A stretch of DNA of 64,000 bases from Comamonadaceae bacterium (GCA_027488255.1 JAIYBZ010000012.1:1-64000), one strand, 5' to 3'; numbered from the stretch's first letter, positions 30,248 through 39,671 are shown. Numbers and translations: made by a program. The notes: generated by a model from the sequence alone, not told the origin.

Positions 30248-31029
30248 GCGACCGCCTCTTCTGAACGCAGGCTGGCCGGGTCGATGGCGCCGGTGATCAG
30301 GCCCACGATTTCTTCAGGGCTGGTCTCGCGGGTGAGGCGACTGCAAATGATGCGGCCCTGGCGGAAAACCCATATGCGGTCGACCAGGTCAAACACTTGG
30401 CGCAAGTTGTGGCTGATGATGATCAGCGGGATGCCTTGCTTTTTCAGGCCCTTGATGATCTCTTCCACGCGGGCGGTCTCTTGCACACCCAAGGCGGCCG
30501 TGGGCTCGTCCAAGATGATTAGTTTTTTGGCAAAGCCTGCCGCGCGGGCAATCGCCACGCACTGCCGCTGGCCGCCCGACATGCCGCGCAGGCTTTCCGA
30601 CATGTCCTGAATTTTCACGCCGGTGGTCGACAACATGCTGGCCGATTTCTCGCGCATGGCCTTGTGGTTCAAGATGGACAGTGGCCCCAGATTCAGACGG
30701 GTGATCTCGCGGCCCAGAAAAATATTCGCTGGCACATCCAAGTCTTCGGCCAAGGCCAAGGTTTGGTACACCGTCTCAATGCCCTGCTCGCGGGCATCCA
30801 AGGGCGACTCGAAATTGACTTTTTGGCCATCCAACAAGATGTCGCCCGAATTGGGCTGCTCCACCCCGGTGATCAGGCGCACAAAGGTGCTTTTGCCGGC
30901 CCCGTTGTCGCCCACGATGGCCGCGTGCTCACCCGGCAACAGGCGAAATTGGGCGTCGGTCAGGGCTTTCACGCCCCCGTAATGCTTGGTGAGTTGCTTG
31001 ATTTCGAGAACAGGTGTGGAGGTGGACAT
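30241..31029 (-). CDS. Sugar ABC transporter ATP-binding protein (single-domain, FrcA-like)
   Basis: A 262-residue CUT2-family ATPase with one nucleotide-binding domain rather than the usual tandem pair. It has Walker A GDNGAGKST, signature MSGGQRQ, Walker B LIILDEPTAALG and the H-loop in IIISHNL. ATG 31029 is chosen; the track's 31044 GTG adds five residues. It is transcribed divergently from its binding protein and permease, which are needed to complete the importer. The single-domain form resembles FrcA of the rhizobial fructose/ribose/mannose transporter. Confidence 0.9.
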   Translation of the reverse strand: MSTSTPVLEIKQLTKHYGGVKALTDAQFRLLPGEHAAIVGDNGAGKSTFVRLITGVEQPNSGDILLDGQKVNFESPLDAREQGIETVYQTLALAEDLDVPANIFLGREITRLNLGPLSILNHKAMREKSASMLSTTGVKIQDMSESLRGMSGGQRQCVAIARAAGFAKKLIILDEPTAALGVQETARVEEIIKGLKKQGIPLIIISHNLRQVFDLVDRIWVFRQGRIICSRLTRETSPEEIVGLITGAIDPASLRSEEAVAC

Positions 31030-31086
31030 AGGAACGGCTTTCACAATGAATGGGACGAAGCATGCAGGAATTCTTGAAATCTGGAC

Positions 31087-31114
31087 ATTAGTAAAACTAC
31101 TAGGTTTACTTAAT
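31087..31114. promoter_or_regulatory. Palindromic candidate operator in the divergent sugar-gene promoter
   Basis: Half-sites ATTAGTAAA and TTTACTTAAT flank a central ACTACTAGG, a near-perfect inverted repeat within an AT-rich stretch midway between the divergent ATPase and binding-protein genes. It is well placed to be bound by the ROK regulator encoded in the same cluster. Assignment is by position and symmetry only. Confidence 0.55.
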
Positions 31115-31192
31115 AGGTTTTTTCGTTTCCAATGCGTTCGCGGTCAGAAAAGTGTTTTTTGGCCCAACTTCATCAACAACGGAGATACCCCC

Positions 31193-32158
31193 ATGATCAC
31201 GAAACGCACATTTGGCCGCTTGGCCATCGCTGCAGCAGCTGCAACTTTGTTCACCTCGGCCATGGCGGCTGACGTGACAGTGGCTTACATCACCAACGGC
31301 AACACCAACGAAGGCTGGACCTTGATCAACGGTGGCGCCAAGAAAGCCGGCCAAGCCAAAGGCGTGAAGTTCATCGAGTTGGCCGCTGAAAAAGGCGAGT
31401 TGTCTCGCCAATTGGCCATCGTGGAAGACATGATCACCCGCAAAGTCAACGCGATCGCAATTGCCCCCGTTGACTCGGCCGGTATCGCCCCCGCCATCAA
31501 CAAAGCCATGGCCGCAGGCATCGCTGTGGTGGCCGTGGACACTGGCATCACGGGTGCCAAGATTTCTTCTTATGTCGCGACCGACAACATCAAAGCCGCC
31601 AACGTGCAGGGCAAGTGGGCCGCTGAGCAGATCAAAGACGGTGACACCGTGATCTATGTGACAGGCGACCAAGGCCAGTCCACCGGTCAAGAGCGCAAGA
31701 AAGGTTTTGTCGATGCTTTGAACGCCGTCCGCAAGAACGTCAAGATCGTTGAAGTGCCCACCACTTGGGACCAAACTATGGCCCAAAACGGTGTGGAAGC
31801 CGCTCTGCGCGCCAACCCCAATGCCAAGGTGATCGCCTGCGCATGGGACGGCGGTGCTTTGGGCGCCAAAGCCGCATTGATGGCCGCTGGCAAGAAGCCT
31901 GGCGACGTGAAGATTGCTGGCTTTGACGGCTCCCCAGGCGGCCTGGACATGATGAAGCAAGGCTGGCAACAAGCCAACGCCGCACAAATGCTGGCCAAGA
32001 TCGGCCAAGTGGGCGTGGAAACAGCCATTGCTGCAGCACAAGGCAAAAAAGTGGAAGCCCGTATCGACACTGGCTCCTTCTTGGTGTTGCCTTCCAACGT
32101 GGACAAGTTCGCCGCTGATTCTGGCGTCGGTCAGTTCATGAAGGTCAAGGGCAAGTGA
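31193..32158 (+). CDS. Sugar ABC transporter periplasmic substrate-binding protein (CUT2)
   Basis: A 321-residue periplasmic-binding-protein-1-type protein. The signal peptide MITKRTFGRLAIAAAAATLF is followed by an A-x-A cleavage site before ADVTVAYITNGN. The two-lobed sugar-binding fold is seen from NEGWTLINGGAKKAGQAKG, VNAIAIAPVDSAGIAPAINKAMAAGI and GQSTGQERKKGFVDAL. Start ATG 31193 is preceded by GGAG with 8-nt spacing; the track start at 30986 runs through the operator region. A stable hairpin follows its stop, possibly raising its mRNA relative to the permease. Confidence 0.94.
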   Translation: MITKRTFGRLAIAAAAATLFTSAMAADVTVAYITNGNTNEGWTLINGGAKKAGQAKGVKFIELAAEKGELSRQLAIVEDMITRKVNAIAIAPVDSAGIAPAINKAMAAGIAVVAVDTGITGAKISSYVATDNIKAANVQGKWAAEQIKDGDTVIYVTGDQGQSTGQERKKGFVDALNAVRKNVKIVEVPTTWDQTMAQNGVEAALRANPNAKVIACAWDGGALGAKAALMAAGKKPGDVKIAGFDGSPGGLDMMKQGWQQANAAQMLAKIGQVGVETAIAAAQGKKVEARIDTGSFLVLPSNVDKFAADSGVGQFMKVKGK

Positions 32159-32164
32159 TGGCCC

Positions 32165-32186
32165 GCCCGGGCCTTCGGGCCTGGGC
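32165..32186 (+). other. Intercistronic UUCG hairpin after the binding-protein gene
   Basis: A 9-bp GC stem (GCCCGGGCC with GGGCCTGGGC) closed by a C(TTCG)G tetraloop begins 6 bp after the stop codon. No T tract follows, so it is more likely an mRNA-stabilising or attenuating hairpin than a full terminator. Confidence 0.65.
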
Positions 32187-32215
32187 TTGACTTCAGTTTG
32201 CAGGAGTCCACCCCT

Positions 32216-32290
32216 ATGGGAACGCGGTTGCTGAACATCAGCGACGCGTATTCAGAGGCGTGGGCTTCTGCACTAGCGACGATTTATTGA
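32216..32290 (+). CDS. Candidate 24-residue small ORF between binding protein and permease
   Basis: Below the ORF-track cut-off. ATG 32216 is preceded by AGGAG with 9-nt spacing, a better ribosome site than that of the permease, and the ORF (MGTRLLNISDAYSEAW...) ends at TGA 32288-32290, 11 bp before the permease ATG. It could couple translation into the permease or be a chance ORF. No similarity is recognised. Confidence 0.35.
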   Translation: MGTRLLNISDAYSEAWASALATIY

Positions 32291-32301
32291 CAGAGAAATT
32301 T

Positions 32302-33246
32302 ATGAAATCCATCACACGACAAGAGTGGTACGGCGCCTTAGTGGCGGTGATCGTTCTGGGCGTCTTGCTCACCTTCGCCTCGCCTTACTTTTTGACCACG
32401 GGCAACCTGTCCAACATCTTGGTCCAGGCCTCGGTCATCGCCTTGCTTGCGGGTGGACAAACGTTTGTGATTTTGACCGGCGGCGTGGATTTGGCTGTGG
32501 GTGCGTTGACCGCACTGGCCGGCGCTGTGGCCGGTCACATGATGATCAAAATGGGCGTGGATCCCTACATGGCCATGGCCTTGGCTTTGGCGATCGGCGC
32601 TGCGGTGGGCTTTTTCAATGGCTATTTGGTGGCTTTTGTGGGCATTCCAGCTTTCATCGTGACCTTGGGGGGACTGACCCTGTGGCGCGGTATGGCCTTC
32701 GACATGACCGGGGGTTTTGACAACGCCGGCCTGCCCGATCCCCTGCCCTTCATTGGTTACGGCAATGTGCTGGGCGTGCCCATGCCGACCTTGATCACGG
32801 GTGTGTTTTTCGTGGTGATGGCCTTCGTGTTGTCCAGCACCAAAATTGGCCGTTACGTCTATGCCATGGGCTCCAATGAAATGGGCGCTCGCCAAGTGGG
32901 CATCAACATCCGCTGGTACAAGCTGGGGGTGTATGTGATTTCCGGCCTGTGCTGCGCCTTGGCCGCGATTGTGCTGATGGCCCGCATGGATTCTTCCAGC
33001 GGCAAGATGGCGCAAATGTTTGAATTGGACGCGATTGCCGCCGTGATTTTAGGCGGCACCTCGCTGTTTGGCGGACGCGGCAGCATCTGGGGCAGTTTGT
33101 TAGGCGCGGTGCTCATCACCATGATCCGCAACGGCATGAACCTGATGGAGGTCTCGCAGTTCAAACAAATGATGGCGATTGGTGCGGTGGTGATTGTGGC
33201 GGTCTGGATTGACGTGGTGCGCCGCAAGCATCTGCTGAAAAAATAA
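32302..33246 (+). CDS. Sugar ABC transporter permease (CUT2)
   Basis: A 314-residue BPD_transp_2 permease with about eight to ten transmembrane helices. Family stretches include TGGVDLAVGALTALAG, GFFNGYLVAFVGIPAFIVTLGGLTLWRG, GSNEMGARQVGINI and the EAA-like coupling region AVILGGTSLFGGRGSIWGSLLGAVLI. ATG 32302 is chosen over the track's 32260. It would pair with the binding protein upstream and the divergently encoded ATPase to form the importer. Confidence 0.93.
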   Translation: MKSITRQEWYGALVAVIVLGVLLTFASPYFLTTGNLSNILVQASVIALLAGGQTFVILTGGVDLAVGALTALAGAVAGHMMIKMGVDPYMAMALALAIGAAVGFFNGYLVAFVGIPAFIVTLGGLTLWRGMAFDMTGGFDNAGLPDPLPFIGYGNVLGVPMPTLITGVFFVVMAFVLSSTKIGRYVYAMGSNEMGARQVGINIRWYKLGVYVISGLCCALAAIVLMARMDSSSGKMAQMFELDAIAAVILGGTSLFGGRGSIWGSLLGAVLITMIRNGMNLMEVSQFKQMMAIGAVVIVAVWIDVVRRKHLLKK

Positions 33247-33328
33247 GCCTCGTGTGCTGCACCTCAGGCTGCCCGTACACACCTTGCGGCCTGATATTCT
33301 CAGGATCTCAACTGCCGTTTGAATTGCC

Positions 33329-34261
33329 ATGACCACTCCCATATTTGTGCTGGGCGAAGCCCTGATGGACTGCATCGCTCAAGCCGATGGTCAGCTCAAA
33401 CCGCTGATGGGTGGCAGCCCCTTCAACATGGCCCGAGCCGCCGCGCTGCGCGGTGCGCCAGCCACTTATCTCAATCCACTGTCGACCGATTTGTTTGGCC
33501 AAGGCTTGGCCCAGTTGCTGCAAAAAGACGGCGTGGCTTTGTGGGGCGGCAGCAGCCTTTTGCCCACCTCTTTGGCGGTGGTGCAAGTCACGCAGGGACA
33601 ACCCAGCTACGGCTTTTACCGTGAAGGCATTGCCGACCGAGATTACAGCGTAGACAGCATCTTGGCACTGCTGAAAAAGCAGGCGCAACCGGGTATTTTT
33701 CACACCGGGTCTCTGCTGTTGATTCCCCCCGAGCACGAGAAAGTGTTGGCCATCTTGGCGGGTGCCCGAGCCTTGGGTTGGACCATCAGTGTGGACATCA
33801 ATTTGCGTCCGAAGGTGGCGCATGACCTGCCGCAATATGTGCAGGCCTTGCACCAAGTGATCGCCCTGACCGACTGGCTCAAGGCCAGTGACGAAGACTT
33901 GGAAACCTTGGGTTTTCAGTCGGTCACGATCGCCGAGTCGGGTCGTTTGGTGCGCGAATTGCGTGCGGGTGTGGCAGCAGCTGCCTTGAACCGAGTGGCC
34001 TTGACCTTTGGCGCCGAGGGCGCCCACTTGGACGTGGCAGGCCAGACCCACCAATTGCCAGTGCCGCGCATCCAGGTGGCCGACACCGTGGGTGCAGGCG
34101 ACACCTTTTGGGGCAACACCTTGGCCGACTGGGCCTTGGTGCCCGAGGGCGCCGAGAAGCGCGTGGCCAGCACGCTCGAGTTGTCGATGAAAGCCGCGGC
34201 TATCAACTGCACGCGCGAAGGTTGCCAGCCGCCCACACGGGCCGAAGTGTTGGCTTTTTAA
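33329..34261 (+). CDS. PfkB family carbohydrate kinase (fructokinase-like)
   Basis: A 310-residue ribokinase-fold sugar kinase. The first PfkB signature region is GGSPFNMARAAALRG, and the C-terminal ATP/anion-hole motif DTVGAGDTFWGN carries the catalytic Asp. The opening FVLGEALMDCIAQADG resembles bacterial fructokinases and FrcK-like kinases. It lies 82 bp after the permease and probably phosphorylates the imported sugar, supplying substrate for the transaldolase-like enzyme. Its stop overlaps the antiparallel dedA stop (TTAA). Confidence 0.9.
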   Translation: MTTPIFVLGEALMDCIAQADGQLKPLMGGSPFNMARAAALRGAPATYLNPLSTDLFGQGLAQLLQKDGVALWGGSSLLPTSLAVVQVTQGQPSYGFYREGIADRDYSVDSILALLKKQAQPGIFHTGSLLLIPPEHEKVLAILAGARALGWTISVDINLRPKVAHDLPQYVQALHQVIALTDWLKASDEDLETLGFQSVTIAESGRLVRELRAGVAAAALNRVALTFGAEGAHLDVAGQTHQLPVPRIQVADTVGAGDTFWGNTLADWALVPEGAEKRVASTLELSMKAAAINCTREGCQPPTRAEVLAF

Positions 34262-34908
34262 GTCGCCGCCTTGGAGGCACGACGGGCGCGCCAAGCGCCC
34301 CAAATGGCAATCAAACCGGGAACCAAAATCAAAGCCCAAATGATTTTGCTCAGGTGCGTTTGAACAAAGGGCAAATTGCCAAACAAATAGCCCGCCAGCG
34401 TCAAGCCCACCACCCAAATGAATCCCCCTACCACGTTGTAGAGGGTGAACTTTTGACGCGACATCTCGGCAACACCTGCCACAAAGGGCACAAAGGTCCG
34501 AACAAACGGCATGAAGCGGGCCAAGATGATGGTGATGCCGCCGTACTTTTCGTAAAAAGCATGCGCTTGGTCAAAGGCCTGCCGGTTGAAAAAACGCGAG
34601 TCTTCCCACTGAAACACTTTGGGCCCAAAGTAACGCCCGATGGTGTAGTTGGTCTGGTCGCCCAATATCGCAGCGACCAACAGCAAGCCCATCACCAAGG
34701 GCAAATTCAGCAGGCCCGCGCCGCACATCGCGCCGACGATGAATAAGAGTGAATCGCCGGGCAAAAAGGGCATCACCACAATGCCGGTTTCGACAAAGAT
34801 GATCAGGAACAACAAGGCGTAAACCCAAGCCCCATATTGCCCCACAAAGGCTTCCAAATAGCGGTCGACATGCAGAATGAAATCGACGAGTTGCAGCAAG
34901 ATGTCCAT
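34258..34908 (-). CDS. DedA family membrane protein
   Basis: A 216-residue DedA/SNARE-associated (VTT) protein; members act as undecaprenyl-phosphate or phospholipid flippases. Conserved segments are VETGIVVMPFLPGDSLLFIVGAM near the N-terminus and KYGGITIILARFMPFVRTFVPFVAGVAEMSRQKFTLYNVVGGFIWV with the typical R-F-x-P-x-x-R-T motif. Start is ATG 34908 rather than 34938. It is convergent with the kinase and divergent from mutL. Confidence 0.92.
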   Translation of the reverse strand: MDILLQLVDFILHVDRYLEAFVGQYGAWVYALLFLIIFVETGIVVMPFLPGDSLLFIVGAMCGAGLLNLPLVMGLLLVAAILGDQTNYTIGRYFGPKVFQWEDSRFFNRQAFDQAHAFYEKYGGITIILARFMPFVRTFVPFVAGVAEMSRQKFTLYNVVGGFIWVVGLTLAGYLFGNLPFVQTHLSKIIWALILVPGLIAIWGAWRARRASKAAT

Positions 34909-34960
34909 GGCCCGATTATCCTCGGCAAATGCCTTCAAGCAGAGCCCCTAAAATGCCTCT

Positions 34961-37003
34961 GTGATCTCTACCAACCGCCCGGCGAACGCGCGCCGTCCGA
35001 TACGCGAACTCCCCGATGAACTGATCAGCCAAATTGCGGCGGGTGAGGTCGTTGAGCGCCCCGCTTCGGTGGTGCGCGAGTTGGTGGACAACGCCATGGA
35101 TGCTGGGGCGCAAAGCATCACTCTGCGCCTGATGGGCGGAGGCACTCGGCTGATTGCTGTGGAAGACGATGGGGCAGGCATCGCGCCCGACGAAATGCCC
35201 GTGGCTTTGAAGCGCCACGCCACCAGCAAGATTGGCAACCTCGATGACCTCGAATCGGTCATGACGATGGGCTTTCGGGGCGAGGCTTTGGCCGCCATCA
35301 ATTCGGTGTCTGAACTGACCTTGCTCTCGCGCACCGACGGCCAAGCGACCGCGTTTGCCTTGGACGGCCGCACTGGCGAAATCCGCCCTGCCGCCCGTTC
35401 AGTCGGCACCACCGTCGAGGTGAAAGAACTGTTTTTTTCAACGCCCGCACGGCGCAAATTTTTAAAGAGCGACAGCACCGAGCTGGCGCATTGCATAGAA
35501 GCGGTGCGCCGTCACGCCCTGGCCCGCCCCGACGTGGGCTTTGCCATCTGGCACGAGGGCAAGCTGGTGGAGCAGTGGCGGGTGCACCCCGGTGCCGCAG
35601 GTTTAGAACAACGCTTGGCCGATGTGTTGGGCGAAGATTTTGTGGCGCAATCCATTGCGGTGGAATACCAAGCCGGACCCCTCAGGGTGATCGGCCGCGC
35701 CGGTTTGCCTGACGCTGCGCGTTCGCGCCCCGACCACCAATTTGCTTATGTCAACGGCCGATTTGTACGCGACAAAGTGGTGATGCACGGCGCGCGCAGC
35801 GCCTACGAAGACGTCTTGCACGGCCACAAGCAACCGGCTTATGCGCTGTTCATGCAGATCGACCCCACCCTGGTGGATGTGAATGTGCATCCGACCAAGA
35901 TCGAGGTGCGTTTTCGCGACAGCCGCGCGGTGCACCAAGCGGTGCGGCACGCGCTGGAAAACGCGCTGGCCGCGCCCCGCTCGAATAACTTGAGCGAAAA
36001 GGGCGCCAACGGCGCCAGTGACTTTGATCTGAAAGCCCTCGCCCCCAAGGCCCTGCCCGAGTCGGCCAACTGGCAACAAGGCGGCATGGCTTTTGAACGT
36101 CCCGCTCCTTCGGTTTTTTCTGCCCCAAGCTATAAACCGGCCGATTTTGTGCGCACCCGCGTGGACAGCGAGCAAGCCATGGCCGACCTGAAGGCGTTGT
36201 GGCAGCCATCGGCAGATGCCGGGTCAGAAGACACGCCCTATGAAAAAGGCGGGCCTCTTTTGCACGCACAGCCCGCACAGACCACAAAGGTCGCCGAGGC
36301 AGCAGGCATCTGGGAAACCAACCCCGGGGCCAAAGGGGATCGGCGCGCAGGGGCTGGCGCCCACACCGAAACGGGCGCGTCGGCCACTCCCTTGCCCGAG
36401 GGCGACTGGCCCCTTGGCCGCGCAGTGGCACAACTGCACGGCGTGTACATCTTGGCCGAAAACAAACAAGGCCTGGTGGTGGTCGACATGCACGCTGCGC
36501 ACGAACGCATCGTTTACGAGCGCCTGAAAAGCCAACTGAACGCCGCCGATGGCGAGGCTTCACGCATCCCAAGCCAACCCCTGTTGATCCCCGCCACTTT
36601 TGCCGCTAACCCCACTGAAGTGGCCACGGCCGAAGCTTGCGGAGAGGCCTTGCAACAACTCGGTCTGGAGATCTCACCCTTGTCGGCCAAAACCTTGGCG
36701 GTTCGGGCTGTGCCGACCACTTTGGCCCAAGGCGATGCGGTGGAATTGGCTCGCAGCGTGTTGGCCGAACTGGCGCAACACGACGCCAGCTCCGTGGTGC
36801 AACGGGCGCAAAACGAGATCTTGGGCACGATGGCTTGCCACGGTGCCGTGCGGGCCAATCGGCGCTTGACCTTGGAAGAAATGAACGCCCTGCTGCGTCA
36901 AATGGAAGAGACCGAACGCTCGGACCAGTGCAACCATGGCCGCCCCACTTGGCGTCAGATGACGATGCGCGATCTGGATGCGCTGTTTTTGCGGGGTCGC
37001 TGA
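34961..37003 (+). CDS. mutL: DNA mismatch repair protein MutL (endonuclease type)
   Basis: Mismatch-repair ATPase of 680 residues. GHKL motifs are ELISQIAAGEVVERPASVVRELVDNAMDAGA, EDDGAGI and GFRGEAL; the VNVHPTKIEVRF segment ends the N-terminal half. A disordered linker of about 130 residues follows, then the C-terminal dimerisation domain with DMHAAHERIVYE, which fits the D-x-H-A-x2-E-x4-E metal site of nicking MutL proteins. Start is GTG 34961. The next gene begins at its stop (TGATG). Confidence 0.96.
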   Translation: MISTNRPANARRPIRELPDELISQIAAGEVVERPASVVRELVDNAMDAGAQSITLRLMGGGTRLIAVEDDGAGIAPDEMPVALKRHATSKIGNLDDLESVMTMGFRGEALAAINSVSELTLLSRTDGQATAFALDGRTGEIRPAARSVGTTVEVKELFFSTPARRKFLKSDSTELAHCIEAVRRHALARPDVGFAIWHEGKLVEQWRVHPGAAGLEQRLADVLGEDFVAQSIAVEYQAGPLRVIGRAGLPDAARSRPDHQFAYVNGRFVRDKVVMHGARSAYEDVLHGHKQPAYALFMQIDPTLVDVNVHPTKIEVRFRDSRAVHQAVRHALENALAAPRSNNLSEKGANGASDFDLKALAPKALPESANWQQGGMAFERPAPSVFSAPSYKPADFVRTRVDSEQAMADLKALWQPSADAGSEDTPYEKGGPLLHAQPAQTTKVAEAAGIWETNPGAKGDRRAGAGAHTETGASATPLPEGDWPLGRAVAQLHGVYILAENKQGLVVVDMHAAHERIVYERLKSQLNAADGEASRIPSQPLLIPATFAANPTEVATAEACGEALQQLGLEISPLSAKTLAVRAVPTTLAQGDAVELARSVLAELAQHDASSVVQRAQNEILGTMACHGAVRANRRLTLEEMNALLRQMEETERSDQCNHGRPTWRQMTMRDLDALFLRGR

Positions 37004-38271
37004 TGGGCCCCACCGCGATGGCGCCAACCGCGCCCGTTCCCTTGATCCGCATGCCGCAAAAACTCATCGTTCTTTTCCTAGCGCTGCTGCTGGGTTTACA
37101 GCCGGTCACCACCGATTTGTATTTACCCGCCCTGCCCGCCTTGACCCAAGGTTTTGGTGCGGGCATGGGCCAAGCGCAACTCACTCTCAGCGCATTGTTG
37201 TTGGCCTTTGGTTTGTCGCAGCTGGTCTGGGGCCCGCTGTCCGATCGCTATGGCCGCCGGCCCATTTTGTTGTGGGGTATGAGTGGCTACACCTTGGCCT
37301 CGGTGGCTTGCGCGTTTGCCCCCGACATGGTTTGGCTGATTGCGGGGCGCACCGTGCAAGGCATCGCCATGGGCGCGGGGGTCATGGCGGCCCGCGCGGT
37401 GGTGCGCGATTTGTTTCAACCGGCCCAAGGCGCTACGGTCATGTCGCAAGGCTTGACGGGCTTGGGCATCATTGCCTGCGCTTGCGCGCCCTTGGGCGGT
37501 CTGCTGACCGATGCGTTGGGATGGCGTTATGCCCTGCTGATGTTGGCCGTGTTTGGGGCCGTCACTTTGGGCTTGCTGGCATGGCGCTTTGAAGAAACAT
37601 TGACCCGACCCGACCCGCATGCCCTGCGCGCGAGGCCGCTTTTGCAAGCCAATGCCGACATCTTGCGCCACCCCGTCTTTCTGACTTGGTGCGCGCTGTC
37701 GGCTGGCTCTTACTTGGGCCTGTTCACTTTCTTGGCCAGCTCTTCGTTTGTGTTTGTCACCTTCATGGGCTACAGCAAAACGGCTTACGGCTTTCTCATG
37801 CTGAGCATGTCGCTGTCTTACATCGTGGGGACCTTCTGGTGCCGCTGGATGTTGCGCCGCACCAGCGTGCACCGCACCGTCGGCATCGCCGCCCTGTTGA
37901 CGCTGACCGGCGGGCTCAGCATGGCCGCTTTGGCCTATCTGGGTCAAGGCAAAGATTGGTATGGGGCTTGGGCGGTGATGGTGCCGATGTACATCTTTAT
38001 GCTCGGTCATGGCGTGCACCAACCCTGTGGTCAAAGCGGGGCGGTGTCGCCATTCCCCCACCGCGCCGGAACCGCGTCTGCTCTGAACGGCTTTTTGATG
38101 ATGTTGGGCGCATTCTTCATGGGTGCTTGGTTGGGCACGCACATGGACCAGCCGGTTTTTGCACTCGCGCATGGCCTGTCGCTGTGGGCCGTGTTCATCA
38201 CCTTGGTGGCCTGGACCGCCGTGCAGCGGCATGGACGTCCCGAAGCCATGGTGCCAAAACAGTCGCCATGA
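37003..38271 (+). CDS. MFS transporter, Bcr/CflA drug-efflux subfamily
   Basis: A 422-residue, 12-helix major facilitator. The opening [18 protein letters not shown] is typical of Bcr/CflA, and [16 protein letters not shown] is the MFS loop 2-3 motif; [25 protein letters not shown] is the motif C-like region. The start ATG 37003 shares a base with the mutL stop. The track ORF from 36637 is a shadow over mutL. Substrate unknown; likely proton-driven export of a small compound. Confidence 0.9.
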   Translation: MGPTAMAPTAPVPLIRMPQKLIVLFLALLLGLQPVTTDLYLPALPALTQGFGAGMGQAQLTLSALLLAFGLSQLVWGPLSDRYGRRPILLWGMSGYTLASVACAFAPDMVWLIAGRTVQGIAMGAGVMAARAVVRDLFQPAQGATVMSQGLTGLGIIACACAPLGGLLTDALGWRYALLMLAVFGAVTLGLLAWRFEETLTRPDPHALRARPLLQANADILRHPVFLTWCALSAGSYLGLFTFLASSSFVFVTFMGYSKTAYGFLMLSMSLSYIVGTFWCRWMLRRTSVHRTVGIAALLTLTGGLSMAALAYLGQGKDWYGAWAVMVPMYIFMLGHGVHQPCGQSGAVSPFPHRAGTASALNGFLMMLGAFFMGAWLGTHMDQPVFALAHGLSLWAVFITLVAWTAVQRHGRPEAMVPKQSP

Positions 38272-39242
38272 GCCCAACACCATCTCCCGGGCTGCACCCT
38301 GAACGCGCCGATGCCATCGCCCTCGTCGGCCCAACGGCCAGTGGCAAAACGGCTGCCGCCTTGGCCTTGGCCGAGGCCCTGCAAGGCCGGGGCGGTGCAG
38401 AGATCATCAGCGTGGATTCGGCCCTGGTCTACCGCGGCATGGACATTGGCACCGCCAAACCCAGCCGCGACGAGTTGGCTGCCGTGCCGCATCACCTGAT
38501 CGACACCCTCGACCCCTTGCAAAGCTACAGCGCAGCAGAGTTTGCGAAAGACGCTGCACGCTTGATGTTGGACATCCAAGCCCGCGGCAAAACGCCTTTG
38601 TTGGTTGGGGGCACCTTGCTTTACCTGAAGGCCTTGCAGGAAGGCTTGAACGACATGCCGGCCGCCAACTTGGAAGTGCGTCGGCTCATTCAGCAAGAAG
38701 CCCAAGAAGTCGGCTGGCCCGCCATGCACCACAAATTGGCGGGCATTGACCCTGTCACAGCGGCTCGCCTGGCGCCGGGCGACAGCCAGCGCATTGGTCG
38801 TGCGCTGGAAGTGTGGACGGCCACCGGTCGCACCTTGAGTTCTTTCCACGAAGCCGCCAAAGCCTCGGCACCGACGTGGCGCATTCCGGTCATCAGTCTG
38901 GAACCTTCAGACCGTGCGTGGTTGCACCAGCGCATTGCACAGCGCTTTGAGCAAATGATGGCCGCAGGTTTTTTGGATGAAGTGCACGCCTTGCGAAACC
39001 GGGGCGATCTGCATCCCGACCTGCCCTCGATGCGCTGCGTGGGCTACAGACAAGCCTGGGAAGGCCTGGACGCAGGCTGGGCGCTGGACGAAATTCGAGA
39101 CCGCGGGATTTTTGCCACACGGCAATTGGCCAAGCGCCAAATCACTTGGCTGCGCAGCATGCCCGAGCGGGTGGTGGTGCACGCCGACCAAACATCGGCC
39201 ACCGAGCAGGTGGTGCAAGCTTGTCAGGCGGTGTGCCCTTAA
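38268..39242 (+). CDS. miaA: tRNA dimethylallyltransferase MiaA
   Basis: Adds the isopentenyl group to A37 of tRNAs reading UNN codons. The 324-residue protein has the P-loop [15 protein letters not shown], the [19 protein letters not shown] segment, the [13 protein letters not shown] block and the [13 protein letters not shown]-terminal motif. ATG 38268 overlaps the MFS stop by 4 nt; mutL-MFS-miaA form one operon, and mutL-miaA proximity is widespread. Its stop overlaps the antiparallel arfB stop. Confidence 0.96.
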   Translation: MSPTPSPGLHPERADAIALVGPTASGKTAAALALAEALQGRGGAEIISVDSALVYRGMDIGTAKPSRDELAAVPHHLIDTLDPLQSYSAAEFAKDAARLMLDIQARGKTPLLVGGTLLYLKALQEGLNDMPAANLEVRRLIQQEAQEVGWPAMHHKLAGIDPVTAARLAPGDSQRIGRALEVWTATGRTLSSFHEAAKASAPTWRIPVISLEPSDRAWLHQRIAQRFEQMMAAGFLDEVHALRNRGDLHPDLPSMRCVGYRQAWEGLDAGWALDEIRDRGIFATRQLAKRQITWLRSMPERVVVHADQTSATEQVVQACQAVCP

Positions 39243-39649
39243 TCGTCCCCCGCGGGACGCCCTCTGCCTTGTTTGACTTTGGCCTGCTGGGCCTTGCCGG
39301 CCAAGCGCCGTTGCACAGAGCCATACGTCGGCTGGGTCGGTTTGCGGCGTTTGGGGGGCTGGGCGTATTGGTCCAACGTTTCGTGCAAGCGGGCCCAGGC
39401 ATCGAGGCGGTTCGCCTCTTGGGTGCGATGGCGTTGCGCCTTCAGCACAAAGACGCCTTCTTGCGTCAAGCGGCTGTCACCCGACTGCAACCAACGCTGC
39501 TTCACGTCGTCGGGCAAAGAAGACTGGGCCACATCAAAACGCAGCTGAATCGCCGTGGCCACTTTGTTCACATGTTGGCCGCCGGGACCTTGGGCTCGGA
39601 TGGCGCTCAAGCTGACTTCAGCCTCGTCGATGCGCAAGGGGTGTTTCAC
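39239..39649 (-). CDS. arfB: Alternative ribosome-rescue peptidyl-tRNA hydrolase ArfB (YaeJ)
   Basis: Release-factor-like protein that frees ribosomes stalled on non-stop mRNA. The 136-residue protein has the catalytic GGQ in [21 protein letters not shown] and a basic C-terminal tail ([28 protein letters not shown]) that enters the empty mRNA channel. The start GTG 39649, 22 bp after the DUF1178 stop, gives the family length (E. coli 140); the track's 39841 start overlaps DUF1178. Confidence 0.92.
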   Translation of the reverse strand: MKHPLRIDEAEVSLSAIRAQGPGGQHVNKVATAIQLRFDVAQSSLPDDVKQRWLQSGDSRLTQEGVFVLKAQRHRTQEANRLDAWARLHETLDQYAQPPKRRKPTQPTYGSVQRRLAGKAQQAKVKQGRGRPAGDD

Positions 39650-39671
39650 ACCCCAACACCCGCGCACGGGC

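Noticed and set aside
36637-37002. N-terminal 122-residue extension of the MFS transporter
   Set aside because: It is an out-of-frame translation of the mutL 3' region; the TGATG junction marks the true start.
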